Shown here one piece after another: positions 47,159 to 56,701 of a stretch of DNA of 64,000 nucleotides. Below the pieces are notes generated by a model. It did not search any database. It was not told where the DNA came from and saw nothing but the letters and a program-made list of their open reading frames with translations. A program made the position numbers and the translations under genes. Source of the DNA: Phoronis australis. Lineage: Eukaryota > Phoronida > Phoronidae. Position 1 is the first letter of the stretch; every line of letters begins with the position of its first letter. The stretch covers positions 20,255 to 84,254 of the forward strand of contig NMRA01000907.1 in assembly GCA_002633005.1 (NCBI GenBank), in the 5' to 3' direction.

Positions 47159-50100
47159 CTGTAAGTATAACAATGTGACTTCAGTGGTAAATGACAGGTA
47201 AAAACATGTAACGTGTCGGTCACTGATGTAAGCAAACTATGACTGTCGATCATTGAAATAGTACAATATTCTAGTTACAAAAAAGGTTTAATTTTAAGAG
47301 TGTATTTAAAAGGCATAAAATACATAACTTGTTTCCAAGAGTTTAACTCATATGTCTATGCTCCCTTTTCCCTGAACTCAAGAGAACAACTGGCATGTTT
47401 AAATTCAGTGACATGGGTATTTTAAAAGCATTCAGCTGACAAATGTCCAGTAATCCTACCGTTATAAACCTCACCCTACAATGATCTATATAACTAGCCG
47501 AATTGGTTTTATTTAAAAATGGACAAAAGTATATTGTAGGTCACATTCCATTCATTCCGAATGACATAGTAAATGTTATCGTACCTTTTCTATATTTTGT
47601 GGCGATGTACAATCATAGTCAATAGTACACATCGTATCCAAAACTTTCCCATCGCCAACTGGATGTCCAACAAAATGAATATATCGCTGTGCATCAATAG
47701 TTGCAAACTCAGTAATAGGCGGCGGAAGTGGGCATTCACTGATCTTCAGACATCGATTGAAGGCTCTTGGAAGTGATGCCTCGAAATTGAGGTCTAAGAC
47801 GGCCACATCGAGGTCCTCGCAATGAGCCAATATGGCGCGGATAGGCGCTGCAACGACACCGTCCACTTGACGAGGCTTGTTAAAATGAAACAGAGCCACG
47901 TTATGCTCGGCTGTAAAATACACATTAGAAATGACCAACAAACAGTTCAGAGCTTATAGGTTGTTACATACTACCTAAACAAGCAGACTACAACCAAAAG
48001 ATTCTGTTACCCGATGATACATGACAGAAGCTGTTAGGGTGTAGTGTAACACTGTTTCATTTGTAATGGAAGTTGAAAAGTACAAATTGAAACATTGCTT
48101 TCTTGTCTCTTAGCTTCTAGTGGCTGTCAATTGTAAGGTGTATCAACTCATAATGCATTATAGAACGCACTAAATGACTCCAATTAATGTGCTATATAGA
48201 TTATCCCACATACATAGAAATACTACTGTCATACCCTATCCAGAATTCATTTCATCTGGGAATGTCCCGGATGAGATGTGTTGTTGTTGTGTGCTTTGGC
48301 TTGTTGTTACATGACGTCATATCCATGTCAAGCCTACCTGCGCCTGTACAGCGATAGGTGATCTGTGAGGCTTAACAGCTAGTTCAGTTTTATTTCATAT
48401 TGAATTGATAAGAACTTTCAGTTTTTGAGATGTTCAAGTTAAAAAGATGAATAATTCAATTATAAATGTTAGTCGGGAACTTTGAAACAATCTCTCCGGA
48501 AGTATAAAAGTTGATCAGTTTTGCTAGCAGCAGTTTGTCGCTTTAGCTTCGATGAATTTCGTAGTTTTCTAGGTCTATTTTCCTGTATTAGGTTATGAAA
48601 CAGAACTAGTATTAGAAATGTTTCCCCTTGATGCCTTGATGGCAGAACTGGAAAGTAACGGTGGACACTGTGCCGTGTTTGAGATATCAGGAAAGTATGT
48701 CAAAAAGCAGATTTTACGCTACCAGGAGAGCCGAGGAACGCTGCGAGCGCACGCTTGTGTCGGTAAAAAGGTGCATGTTCGATGTTAGGTATCATTTCTT
48801 TGTGATTATCTTAGCTCTCAGTGTACAGTAGATATACTGCACATAAATGCTTCCATAAGAAAACGTTTTCGTTCGATTTGACTGTGCTGTAATATTGTTT
48901 TTCAACCCACTCATGGAATATAAAAGGCACCAAATGACTCCACTTGAACGGCAAAAACCTGTTGGTCCTTTAAACAAGGAAAGGAATCAACAATTAGTCG
49001 AACATGGCGGACTTCAAAGCTAGTCGACTGGACTGCTAAACCAAATTGCCGGTGATCAAACCTGTTGTTCGAACTTCAAAACGGAATGGTTTCACCCAAA
49101 AAATAGTTGACTGGACCAAAAACAGGATGGCCGGTCCCATAACCAGTTGTCCAGAGATCAAACAGGACGGCTGACTTCCTCAGAGACTCCCATTTAATTC
49201 GTTCTCAAGGATTCAAGTGATATCTACTGTCTGTGCACCCGCCAGCCCGTTTTAGGTGTGTTCAACCATTTTTTGTGTGCCGCCATCTGGTTTTAAGGTC
49301 CAACCACCAGGTTAGAACAAGGGGAATTTTATTTTTCAGTCCTGCCAACTTGTTTCAAAGTCCAGGCAAGTGGTTTTGAAGTCTGGGCAAAGGGTTTTGA
49401 AGTCTGGACAAGTGGGTTTGAAGACTGGGCAAGTGGTTTTGAAGACTGGGCAAGTGGTTTTGAAGTCTGGGCAAGTGGTTTTTAAGTCCGGGCAAGTGAT
49501 TTTGTCCGACCATTTGTTGATTCCCCTCCTTGTTGAAGCTGCTTTCGCGCCCTGTTATCGAGTTAGATAAAAACGAAAATAGAATTAGGCATTGTATTCC
49601 CGTGAAGTCAGTGTCGTCAGATTATTTGCCGTGATAAAATTCTTTCTACTACAACGGAAAATATGGAAACCATTAGTGACCCAAGAAAACGCTTCCAACG
49701 TTATTAGAGTTGGCCTTATAGACATCACACAGACTGGGTGGGCAGAACACATGGAGCTCACCTTGTCAACGTATGACGCCATATTGGAAAGTGTGACACA
49801 AAACAAAAATGTCGCAAAACACTGAGACACCTACAACATCAGTCAGGAAATATCCGGGGCTCGATGTGTTACATGTATGCCTGCAGCCAAAGAGTTGAGT
49901 GTATTGGTCCTACCATTGAATCATAGCTTTTTGGTTCTGCCATAGAGTTTAGTGGTGCTGCTTAGGTTCTGTCACCGTAGTTTAACCAGTGTAACCATGC
50001 GTTGTTTCCACCCAAGTCTAGTCTTGTTGACTGAGATCATATCAAATCAATTTAAAAAATAATTATTGGCCAGCATATGATGTTATCGAATGTTGATGCT

Positions 50101-51455
50101 GTTTGTTAATTGTACTTAAGTAAATATGTGGTATTAATGACAATGATATGTTTTTACTTGTACTGAAAAACAGAATCTGCATCATGATGCCCGCCACTCA
50201 TCCAAATCAGTACATCTACGTGAGTAACATATTTTTATTGAAATACGTACTGCCTTAAAAACTCTTTCTGAATATATATTCCCTAATCAGATATTTTTAT
50301 GTTGTATAAAGGTAAATCCACAGTCTGTACTTATGTCGCACTACTTTGCTTGCCAACAGTTGTTTTGTGACTTAAAAACTGCGTAAAAAGTGCAAAGTAA
50401 CAAAACTAGCATACCTGCACAACTGAGCTGTGCACACGACTTATATTCAATTACGAAGAATTTTAAACTCGAAACCGAGTGGAAATATTTCCATCGGAGC
50501 CGGTGTTCATTAAACAATGACCCAGTGAAAAAAATGACTATGGGTATTTTTTTCAAGGGGTATAAATTCAATGTGAAGAATTTGCCACTCGTGAATATTA
50601 CGATCAAAAGTTGGAATATGGTACCGGTAAGCATGGCGCTACTAACACATAGTGTACACACAAGGTAATGCAACACAGTCACTGAATGTCCTGGCGCTCA
50701 CTTAAGACTGGCCTTCTAGTTAGATAAGTTATAACGTTGTTTATAAAAGTACCTGAACCCCAATAGTTTTAAAACAACAGATCGCTATACAGCTCTACAT
50801 TTTTATTTGTGAAAAAAATGCCTTAATTCAAACAATTGCAAGTTCGTACTTACGTTCATGACTAAGTTCTTTTAATACATGACAGTTTGTCATGATGTAA
50901 GTTGGACCAACACGGAACCCAGATCCCACTCCTGTCCCGTCTGCTCTTGCCAATAACGCTACAGATTGGAGAGCGTCAGAAAGAGACTTGTGTAAGTCCG
51001 CCCACATCACGTTCTTACCAGGAGCATGGAATTGTGTTGTTGAACCGGTTAATTGTGTCGGAGACTGTAGGAGTGGAAAGTAATCTGGAAAATATAGAGC
51101 TGGTTCATGTAGGAACTCTTACGCTGAAACTGGAATAGGAACAGGAATTATTTTATCAAATTTGACTCCTTCCTTAAACTTTACAATTACCTGACTGCCT
51201 GGTAACCACCTCCAGTATGTCCAAGTCGCCGTCGTTTCTCTTGTTTACAGTAATTGTGACCTGTCCCTTACCGACGGCGATGGTTTGGCCTTTTGAGTAG
51301 ACATAACGTTCGAGCATTGCACAAAACTGCTTTTCAGACGGGGCAGCCCTCGCCCCCAGACATTGATCGGATGAACCCGCAGTCGCATGGGGTCTCATTT
51401 CACCACCACACTGGACACTTTGCTCCATTTTTTTGGATCGACGAGTCTGTTCCAT
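46841..51455 (-). CDS. Trypsin-like serine protease, four-exon gene (FAM111/HtrA-like fold)
   Basis: Exons 51455-51191, 51084-50854, 47910-47585 and 47158-46841 join in phases 1, 1, 0 to a 1140-nt ORF of 379 residues, ATG to TGA. All introns are GT-AG. The first ~115 residues have no recognised domain. The protease domain then shows GVGSGFRVGP with TNCHV (catalytic His157), DLDVAVLDL (Asp200), an IHFVGHPVG strand and FGSGSSGSPGF (catalytic Ser309). The HPxG strand and GSSGSP motif suit the Trypsin_2/FAM111 group of intracellular proteases better than secreted trypsins, and there is no signal peptide. A minisatellite lies in intron 2. The 5' end may extend into upstream ankyrin exons (see findings). 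Substrates are unknown. Splicing is inferred from consensus sites and matching phases. Confidence 0.8.
47585..47910 (-). CDS. Protease exon 3 (catalytic Asp)
   Basis: Acceptor TGTGTATTTTACAG, donor GAAAAG|GTACGA, 326 nt, phase 1 in and phase 0 out. The split codon with exon 2 gives Pro. It encodes EHNVALFHFNKPRQVDGVV, the DLDVAVLDL motif (Asp200) and RYIHFVGHPVG. Confidence 0.8.
48618..48788 (+). CDS. Short coding-like frame antisense to protease intron 2
   Basis: A 56-codon ATG-to-TAG frame reads MFPLDALMAELESNGGHCAV, FEISGKYVKKQILRYQESRG and TLRAHACVGKK, with a plausible protein composition. The frame is open further upstream (YETELVLE) to a CTATTTTCCTGTATTAG acceptor-like site ending near 48592. 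A CG|GTAAAAAG donor-like site lies near its end. It could be an internal exon of an unmapped plus-strand gene. I do not recognise the family. Confidence 0.3.
   Translation: MFPLDALMAELESNGGHCAVFEISGKYVKKQILRYQESRGTLRAHACVGKKVHVRC
49350..49505. repeat. 21-bp minisatellite, ~7-8 copies
   Basis: The unit GAAGTCTGGGCAAGTGGTTTT recurs with few changes. As 21 is divisible by three, the plus frame 49370-49570 reads a heptapeptide VLKSGQV repeat, which is a consequence of the repeat. More diverged, related-looking repeats extend back to about 48990. Confidence 0.9.
49592..49825 (+). CDS. Unrecognised plus-strand frame in protease intron 2
   Basis: The frame opens from a TTG, not an ATG. Its second half (VTQENASNVIRVGLIDITQT and GWAEHMELTLSTYDAILESV to a TGA) looks protein-like, and an acceptor-like ACCATTAG precedes it. 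It could be a terminal exon on the same strand as 48618-48788, but I see no domain. Low confidence. Confidence 0.2.
   Translation: MYSREVSVVRLFAVIKFFLLQRKIWKPLVTQENASNVIRVGLIDITQTGWAEHMELTLSTYDAILESVTQNKNVAKH
50854..51084 (-). CDS. Protease exon 2 (catalytic His)
   Basis: Acceptor TATATTTTCCAG and donor GAAC|GTAAGT are both strong. The exon is 231 nt, phase 1 in and phase 1 out. The split codon with exon 1 gives Asp (G+AT). It encodes the first beta strands, GVGSGFRVGPTYIMTNCHVL, with catalytic His157. Confidence 0.8.
51191..51455 (-). CDS. Protease exon 1 (N-terminal region)
   Basis: It starts at the ATG 51455-51453 and ends at a TCAG|GTAATT donor (phase 1). The encoded 88 residues begin MEQTRRSKKMEQ and include SEKQFCAMLERYVYSKGQT and VGKGQVTITVNKRNDGDLDI, which I cannot place in a family. 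Directly upstream is a possible acceptor (TGTCACCTCCAG, AG at 51463-51462). It would add CAA CAC in frame before the ATG, in phase 0, so the exon need not be the first of the gene. Confidence 0.7.
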
Positions 51456-51689
51456 GTGTTGCTGGAGGTGACATTGTTAAATGTAAGTAATTGGCTATTT
51501 CACATGGATTGTAATCAATACACCTCAAAAGCTTTAAACAACATGCATCCCCAAGCACTACCTCAGGAAGTAAGTTTTTCACATGAAACCTCGTCAACTG
51601 AACTTCAAGGCCGCATGCGCAGTCGTGCAACTAGGTTTGAGTGTAGCAGTGGCCTCAGGTAACTCTCACCGAGTCGAAAGTTAACGAAC

Positions 51690-52860
51690 TGAATTAGTTC
51701 TCGATGGTTCCCTGCGTGTCCGCAAGGGGGAAGAGAACTGCAGGTATTATTTAACAGTCCTCGGTAAAATTGATACACCTGGGTATTTGCCTTACACCTA
51801 AGTTAGTCTGGACGCAAGCTACGGAAACTTTGTCTCAGAAAGCACAGAAAGCAATTTTTTCAATTAAACGTTTCCAGTCAAAATGTGGACGACTTTCACC
51901 GAAAATTGCACTCGAGATTTTTGATAAAATGGTATACCCAATCATTAGCTATGGAAGTGAGATTTGGGGATTTAAAGAATACACTAGTATCGAGCGCGTT
52001 CAATTGAAATTCTGTAAGCAACTGCTGGGTGTTGGAAGTAACTGTCCAAATCATGCTGTCCTGGGAGAACTGGGAAGGTATCCAATTTATGTAAAGCTGT
52101 TTGTTAAACTGATCAAGTATTGGTTTAAATTGTTAAAAATGCCAGCACATCGAAATCCAAAATCTGTCTATGACAAGCTTGTCACATTGGATGAGGCTAG
52201 TAGGAAGAATTGGGCTTCATCTGTTAGGAATTTGCTGCAAAGGTATGGTTTTGATTTGGTATGGTACAATCAGGGAGTTGGCTGCGAAGCATCGTTTCTT
52301 GTCATTTTTGAGCAACGAATTAAAGATTGTTTTTTACAAGACTGGAGCTTTGCTGTGGAGAATAGCTCAAAACTTAATACGTATTTCTAATTTAAAATTA
52401 ATTTTGAAATGGAATCCTATCTGTTGCGTGATATTCCATATATCTTTTTAGCAGCTATGGCTAAATTACGTTTCTCCAACCACAACTTGATGATAGAGAA
52501 AGGTAGACATACTCTCGTGGACCAAAAAATACCGTGTGTGTTGTTTCTGTGTGTCCCTAATTGAAGATGAATACCATTTTATATGTGTTTGTAAAATGTA
52601 CTGGTCTCTGAGAACTGCATTTATACCCGAGTGGTGCTGGCGAGAACCAAATCAACATAAATTTGTAAAACTTATAAAAATGTCGGAGCCCATTGCTCAG
52701 ATTAATCTAATGAAATTTGTATTTCACGCCACTGCTCTCAGGGAAAAACTGCTCAGCGTTATCCTGTAAATTTCATGTAACATGTGGGCCAAGGCCTTAA
52801 ATGTTGAAATACATGAATTTATTTATAAAAGTATTATGTAGTGATATTGAATATAACCGA
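51690..52860 (+). pseudogene. Non-LTR retrotransposon (LINE) ORF2 C-terminus
   Basis: The frame 51770-52390 contains LGICLTPKLVWTQATETLSQ, YPIISYGSEIWGF, IERVQLKFCKQLLGVGS and NHAVLGELGRYPIYV. This is the post-RT thumb and connection region of CR1/jockey-like LINE ORF2 proteins. After a frameshift, 52536-52769 carries the C-terminal zinc-knuckle-like segment with IEDEYHFICVCKMYWSLR. The catalytic RT domain is absent, so it is a 5'-truncated dead copy. It lies in the intron between ankyrin exon 53275-53219 and protease exon 51455, opposite in orientation to the host gene. Confidence 0.7.
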
Positions 52861-53218
52861 CACCCTACATTGTATTCACCGTGGCCCCGACTTTCGTCAG
52901 CGTTTTGTTTCGTTCCCTTTTCATTATAAATCCGTCATGAGGTGTGTGGTCTAGCTCCGTCTGGCGATTTTTCAAGTTACTAAACTAAACGCCTGAACCC
53001 TGTGCATAGGGTTTTAGATGTGGCATGGTTTACTAAAACGCTTATTTTTACGTGTATACATGAGATTTTATTTTGGCGGTTTGATCGTAGCAATATTAAT
53101 GAGGGCCAATATTGACAACATGGTCGAGATATCAACAAAAACAACCAGAGTTATTAACAATGGTGAAATCCTCTGTGTACATGTATAACAAGTATCATAA
53201 AATGTTTTATTACTGTAC

Positions 53219-53275
53219 CTTAAGGAGTTTCTTTATTGATTCCTCTTTACAGACATCGTAAGCAGTTCTTCCATC
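53219..53275 (-). CDS. Ankyrin half-repeat exon (57 nt)
   Basis: Minus strand: acceptor CTATTTTACAG, 19 codons DGRTAYDVCKEESIKKLLK, then donor AAG|GTACAG, phase 0 on both sides. The residues match the end of an ankyrin stack (DGRTxxDxAxEExxxxxLL). Like the 99-nt ankyrin exons upstream it begins exactly at the DGRT position. It needs a downstream exon. The next candidate on this strand is the protease N-terminal exon at 51461-51191, whose phase fits. Confidence 0.65.
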
Positions 53276-53661
53276 CTGTAAAATAGGTAATTAAATTCAT
53301 ATTAAAATTGACATTAAGTTTAAGTCAAAACTCCACTACACAAAACACGTGACCTCCATGCATATGTATTATAGATACAGGTAAAGTTCATACATTTTGC
53401 CGTTTGTGCGAGATTTCATAGTTTGGAAGTTGAGACAACTCTTAGGCTTAAGTGAAAAATAAACTTAAAACTGTTTCTTGGAGAGTCCAGGTTGTGAACC
53501 ACTATATGTTCATGTCATCCATTTTGATGAGTTGTAAACAAAGCGTATGAATCTAATAAGGATGTTGAAAATTGATTATCAGCTACAGAGTGATGTCATC
53601 AACTGGACCCAACACACACTCCGCAGCTTTTTCTGTTGTGTTTAAAAATATTTTTCAAGAG

Positions 53662-53717
53662 GCTCAACTCTCCTTCGCGTGGAGGATAGTTGGGCACCTA
53701 GTCAAGGAGAGTTGAGC
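53662..53717. other. Hairpin with perfect 14-bp arms
   Basis: GCTCAACTCTCCTT (53662-53675) pairs with AAGGAGAGTTGAGC (53704-53717). It lies in a proposed intron and is unexplained by any other feature. Confidence 0.7.
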
Positions 53718-54905
53718 TCACGGTTTCCTACAGCTTTGTATAACATGCACGATTCTTAATGAGCAGTTATGAAGAAAAAATGCTCTGCTGCTTTTGTCTT
53801 TAGCTTTTCACCCTTGAGTGTAAATGAAACTTGCTGAGTAACATTAACTAATTATATTTTGCTATATACGTCACAAAAAGTGACTAAACTTTTATCTTTC
53901 CGATTTCGTTTATAGTTGTAAATCTTACAGATACATGTAGCATAGTTTGCCAACAAATTCTTCCAAAACTGGCCAAGAATTGTATGGTGACACATGGCAT
54001 ACCTCCCCGCCAACTGGTGGTTTAGTAGCTGAGACAGCTATATTACAAACCCAGCACAATTAATGGGAAAAAATAATGTGGCAATATTTTACAATAATGT
54101 TAGGTTGCAAGTCACAATTCTTGCCTTATTTTGAAAATTCCAAAACCTGACCACGTACACATTTTACGAACTATTCCGCTGCTATTTAAGCACTGTCAAA
54201 ACGAACATTTTTGTCGCCACCAGTGTGTTAGTGATGAGTCTAATTATCTAGTGACTGATAACAACATCAGGCTGTGGCGTCCAGGCCGATGTAACTGCCT
54301 GCAACTGCATTGCGTCTTTGATCTGATCTTCAGACTTTACGTTACATACACCGGTCGAGTCGCCCAGCCTCGCCCGGTGAAAATAATCTGTTCACTTGGG
54401 ATTCCTTTCACAAAGAAACTGCATCATCCGTTGTGCAATCGCATTAAAAGTAAGGCACCGGGTTACACAACTTTGAGAGAAATAATTGAAATGCCAAGTA
54501 ATTTGTCAAGGCTTTTTCTTGTCAAGTAAACATTCCAATCACTTAATTATCACCATTTATGAAAATGGTTGACTTTTTCACNGTGTGTGTGTGTATATGT
54601 ATCAATCCGTGGCAGAAATATACACAGTTCTGTAGTAGGGTTAAAAATAAACCACAGGGTTATAACACTGAAAATTGTTAAATAACCACTGCACAACAGA
54701 GAAACATAACTTAAAAACCATAAACAGACTTTCTAAATACAGGCTTGCACAGTCATGATTAAAAACCTGTGCATTTTATAATAATTGAAAAGAGAAAATC
54801 TAAACTTGTGCCTGGTGTAGGCGACTGTACGGCGTTGTTGGTCTGTTCTTAGTTTGTGTAGCCATAATACGATGAATGTTTTCAGTCAGCCAGTTGGGTC
54901 ATAGT
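53718..54905. other. Intronic or intergenic DNA
   Basis: A (GT)n run follows the N at 54582. The frame 54131-54529 has no recognised domain. A segment around 54268-54310 resembles 7826-7870 (CTGTGGCRTCCAGGSCGATG), so a small dispersed repeat is present. Confidence 0.35.
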
Positions 54906-55814
54906 ATAAGAATCAATAAATCCATTACTGGACTTTCGGTACGTGGAGATGGCTACGTTGCGTCCTCCTCTCGAGGACTTCATCAGGCCACTGAGTTGTC
55001 ACGTGAATTGTCATGTGATCTGTCGTACAGTTTCCGCGGGATTCTCTCCAGTGCCCTATCCCATGTCCTAGGTAAGTGAAAACCGCCTGTCTATTGAGGC
55101 TAGGATTCTCAATATTCTTGTAGATAGCTTCTTTGACCCCTCTCCAAAACCAATTCTCTTCTCTATCCAGGATCTTCACATCTTGCATGGCGAAAGAGTG
55201 TTCTGTGGAATCCATGTGACTTAAGACTGCAGAACCATAGCAGTCCCCATAACTGGACCTCCGATGCTGGTTGAAACGACTTTTCAGGGCTTGTTTGGTT
55301 TCCCCAATATATGCTGCTCCACATCCCGGTTCCGAGCATGAAATGCCATACACCACATTTGATGTTTTCTCTTTGCTGGTTTTGTCTTTCACATTTAACA
55401 ATTCACTCCTTATGGTGTTAAGAGCAATGTCGTGTCCTCTCATATGTGATTTGATCTGGTCAGCGATCCCTGGCACAAAAGGCAATGTTATCCTGATGTT
55501 TCCCCTATTATCAGGCTGCGTGTTCTGAGGCCTGACTCTGTCATGGTTTGCCTTGTGGAATGACCAGTTCGGGTAGCCACATCTTTTCAACACTGTTCTG
55601 TTGTGTTCTATTTCAAAATCAATGTCCTGCTCAGTGTTGGAGATGGTTCTCGCTCGATAGGCCAACGTTCTAATCACGCCTAGTTTGTGAATCAACGGGT
55701 GATTGGAGTCAAACGGAAGATAGTAGTCCATGTGAGTGGGCTTCCTATAAACCTTGGTCTTGAAATGCTTGTCTGTAACAGTCACTAAACAATCCAGGAA
55801 CGGTAAAGTTTTTA
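54906..55814 (-). pseudogene. Penelope-like retroelement, RT tail plus GIY-YIG endonuclease
   Basis: The minus frame opens at the junction near 55814 with LPFLDCLVTVTDKHFKTKVY and RKPTHMDYYLPFDSNHP, the thumb end of a Penelope RT. It continues through an Arg/Lys linker to VVYGISCSEPGCGAAYIGET and LKSRFNQHRR, the GIY-YIG nuclease core. KEAIYKNIENPSLNRQ follows, with the conserved Glu. The RT palm is missing, so the copy is 5' truncated. The non-coding tail carries CTGATGAAGTCCTCGAGAGG and a C-C-like GCAAC core resembling a hammerhead ribozyme. Penelope-like elements are known to combine such an RT, a GIY-YIG nuclease and ribozymes. Confidence 0.8.
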
Positions 55815-56141
55815 GTCACATGAATTCCACAGAACACTCTTTCGCCATGCAAGATGTGAAGATCCTGGATAGAGAAGAGAATTGGTTTCGGAGAGGGGTC
55901 AAAGAAGCTATCTACGAGAGAATTGAGAATCCTAGCCTCAATAAACAGGGGGGCTAGGGTTTCACTTACCGAGGACATGGGATAGGGCGCTGAAGAGAAT
56001 CCCGCGGAAACTGTACGACAGATCACATGACAAGTCACGTGACAACTCAGTGGCCTGATGAAGTCCTCGAGAGGAGGACGCAACGTAGCCATCTCCGCGT
56101 ACTGTATGTCCAGTAATAGATTTATTGATACTTATACTTTG
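55815..56141 (+). pseudogene. Inverted second copy of the Penelope-like 3' end
   Basis: The sequence is the reverse complement of 54906-55230 with scattered differences. Its plus frame encodes STEHSFAMQDVKILDREENW and GVKEAIYERIENPSLNKQ, then the same tail with CTGATGAAGTCCTCGAGAGG. It abuts the minus-strand copy head-on at about 55814, forming a large inverted repeat with a ~590-base spacer. Confidence 0.8.
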
Positions 56142-56314
56142 TGTAGCAATGTTACGATCAAGCCAGTGACTTTTATTTTACTGAGTGCTCTGGGAAGGTA
56201 CATGCAATAAGGAAACGACTGCTTGTATAGGTTCACGTAAGAGGTAGATCATTTTTGATGAGATATATATGTTAAATGAATAATTCTTCGAACTCGTTGT
56301 TCATTTAAAACACA

Positions 56315-56320
56315 TTTATT
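56315..56320 (-). promoter_or_regulatory. Polyadenylation signal AATAAA
   Basis: Minus-strand GCAATAAATG lies 10 bases beyond the TAA of the ankyrin exon 56444-56331, consistent with a short alternative 3' end of the ankyrin gene. Confidence 0.4.
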
Positions 56321-56330
56321 GCAGTATGAA

Positions 56331-56444
56331 TTAAAGACGGAGTACAACACTCTCTACGCAGTCACAGCGGCCTTTAATGATTTGAAGCTTCACAACCGCT
56401 GCGTGTCCAACCTCTGACGCCATGTGTAGCGGTGTGTCACCCCA
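56331..56444 (-). CDS. Ankyrin exon with stop (candidate 3' terminal exon)
   Basis: Acceptor TTCACTTGCTGTAG, then WGDTPLHMASEVGHAAVVKL in phase 0, which is the first two thirds of an ankyrin repeat. The usual second helix is replaced by QIIKGRCDCVESVVLRL and a TAA (56333-56331), 38 codons in all. No donor is visible before the stop and AATAAA follows at once. It may be a genuine terminal exon giving an ankyrin-only protein, or a decayed repeat skipped in longer transcripts. Confidence 0.5.
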   Translation of the reverse strand, partial: WGDTPLHMASEVGHAAVVKLQIIKGRCDCVESVVLRL

Positions 56445-56701
56445 CTACAGCAAGTGAACAAACATGCCGGGGGGATTGTTGGTCAGCATTACATATACAA
56501 TAGCGAAATGCGTGGCTCAACAGGGCTTCACGTTTTATATTTTTCAAGTTCAAAACTTCACCATCAGTTGCATATTGATGACGTGGGTGGATCCACAGTG
56601 TGTGACTACAACCTAACATTTAAACTAGCACACAACTTGAGCGACATTCCTTAAATGTTCGTCTGATGTGTTGTAGCCGCGCATTGAAAAGATAATTTAA
56701 A

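Noticed and set aside
49370-49570. VLKSGQV heptapeptide protein
   Set aside because: Product of a 21-bp minisatellite; the apparent start is not supported and the flanks are non-coding.
50341-50682. Overlapping plus and minus frames in protease intron 2
   Set aside because: Both strands are open with hydrophobic, low-information sequence and no domain or splice support.
54131-54529. 132-codon plus-strand frame
   Set aside because: No recognised domain; part of it resembles a dispersed repeat also at 7826-7870; no promoter or splice evidence.
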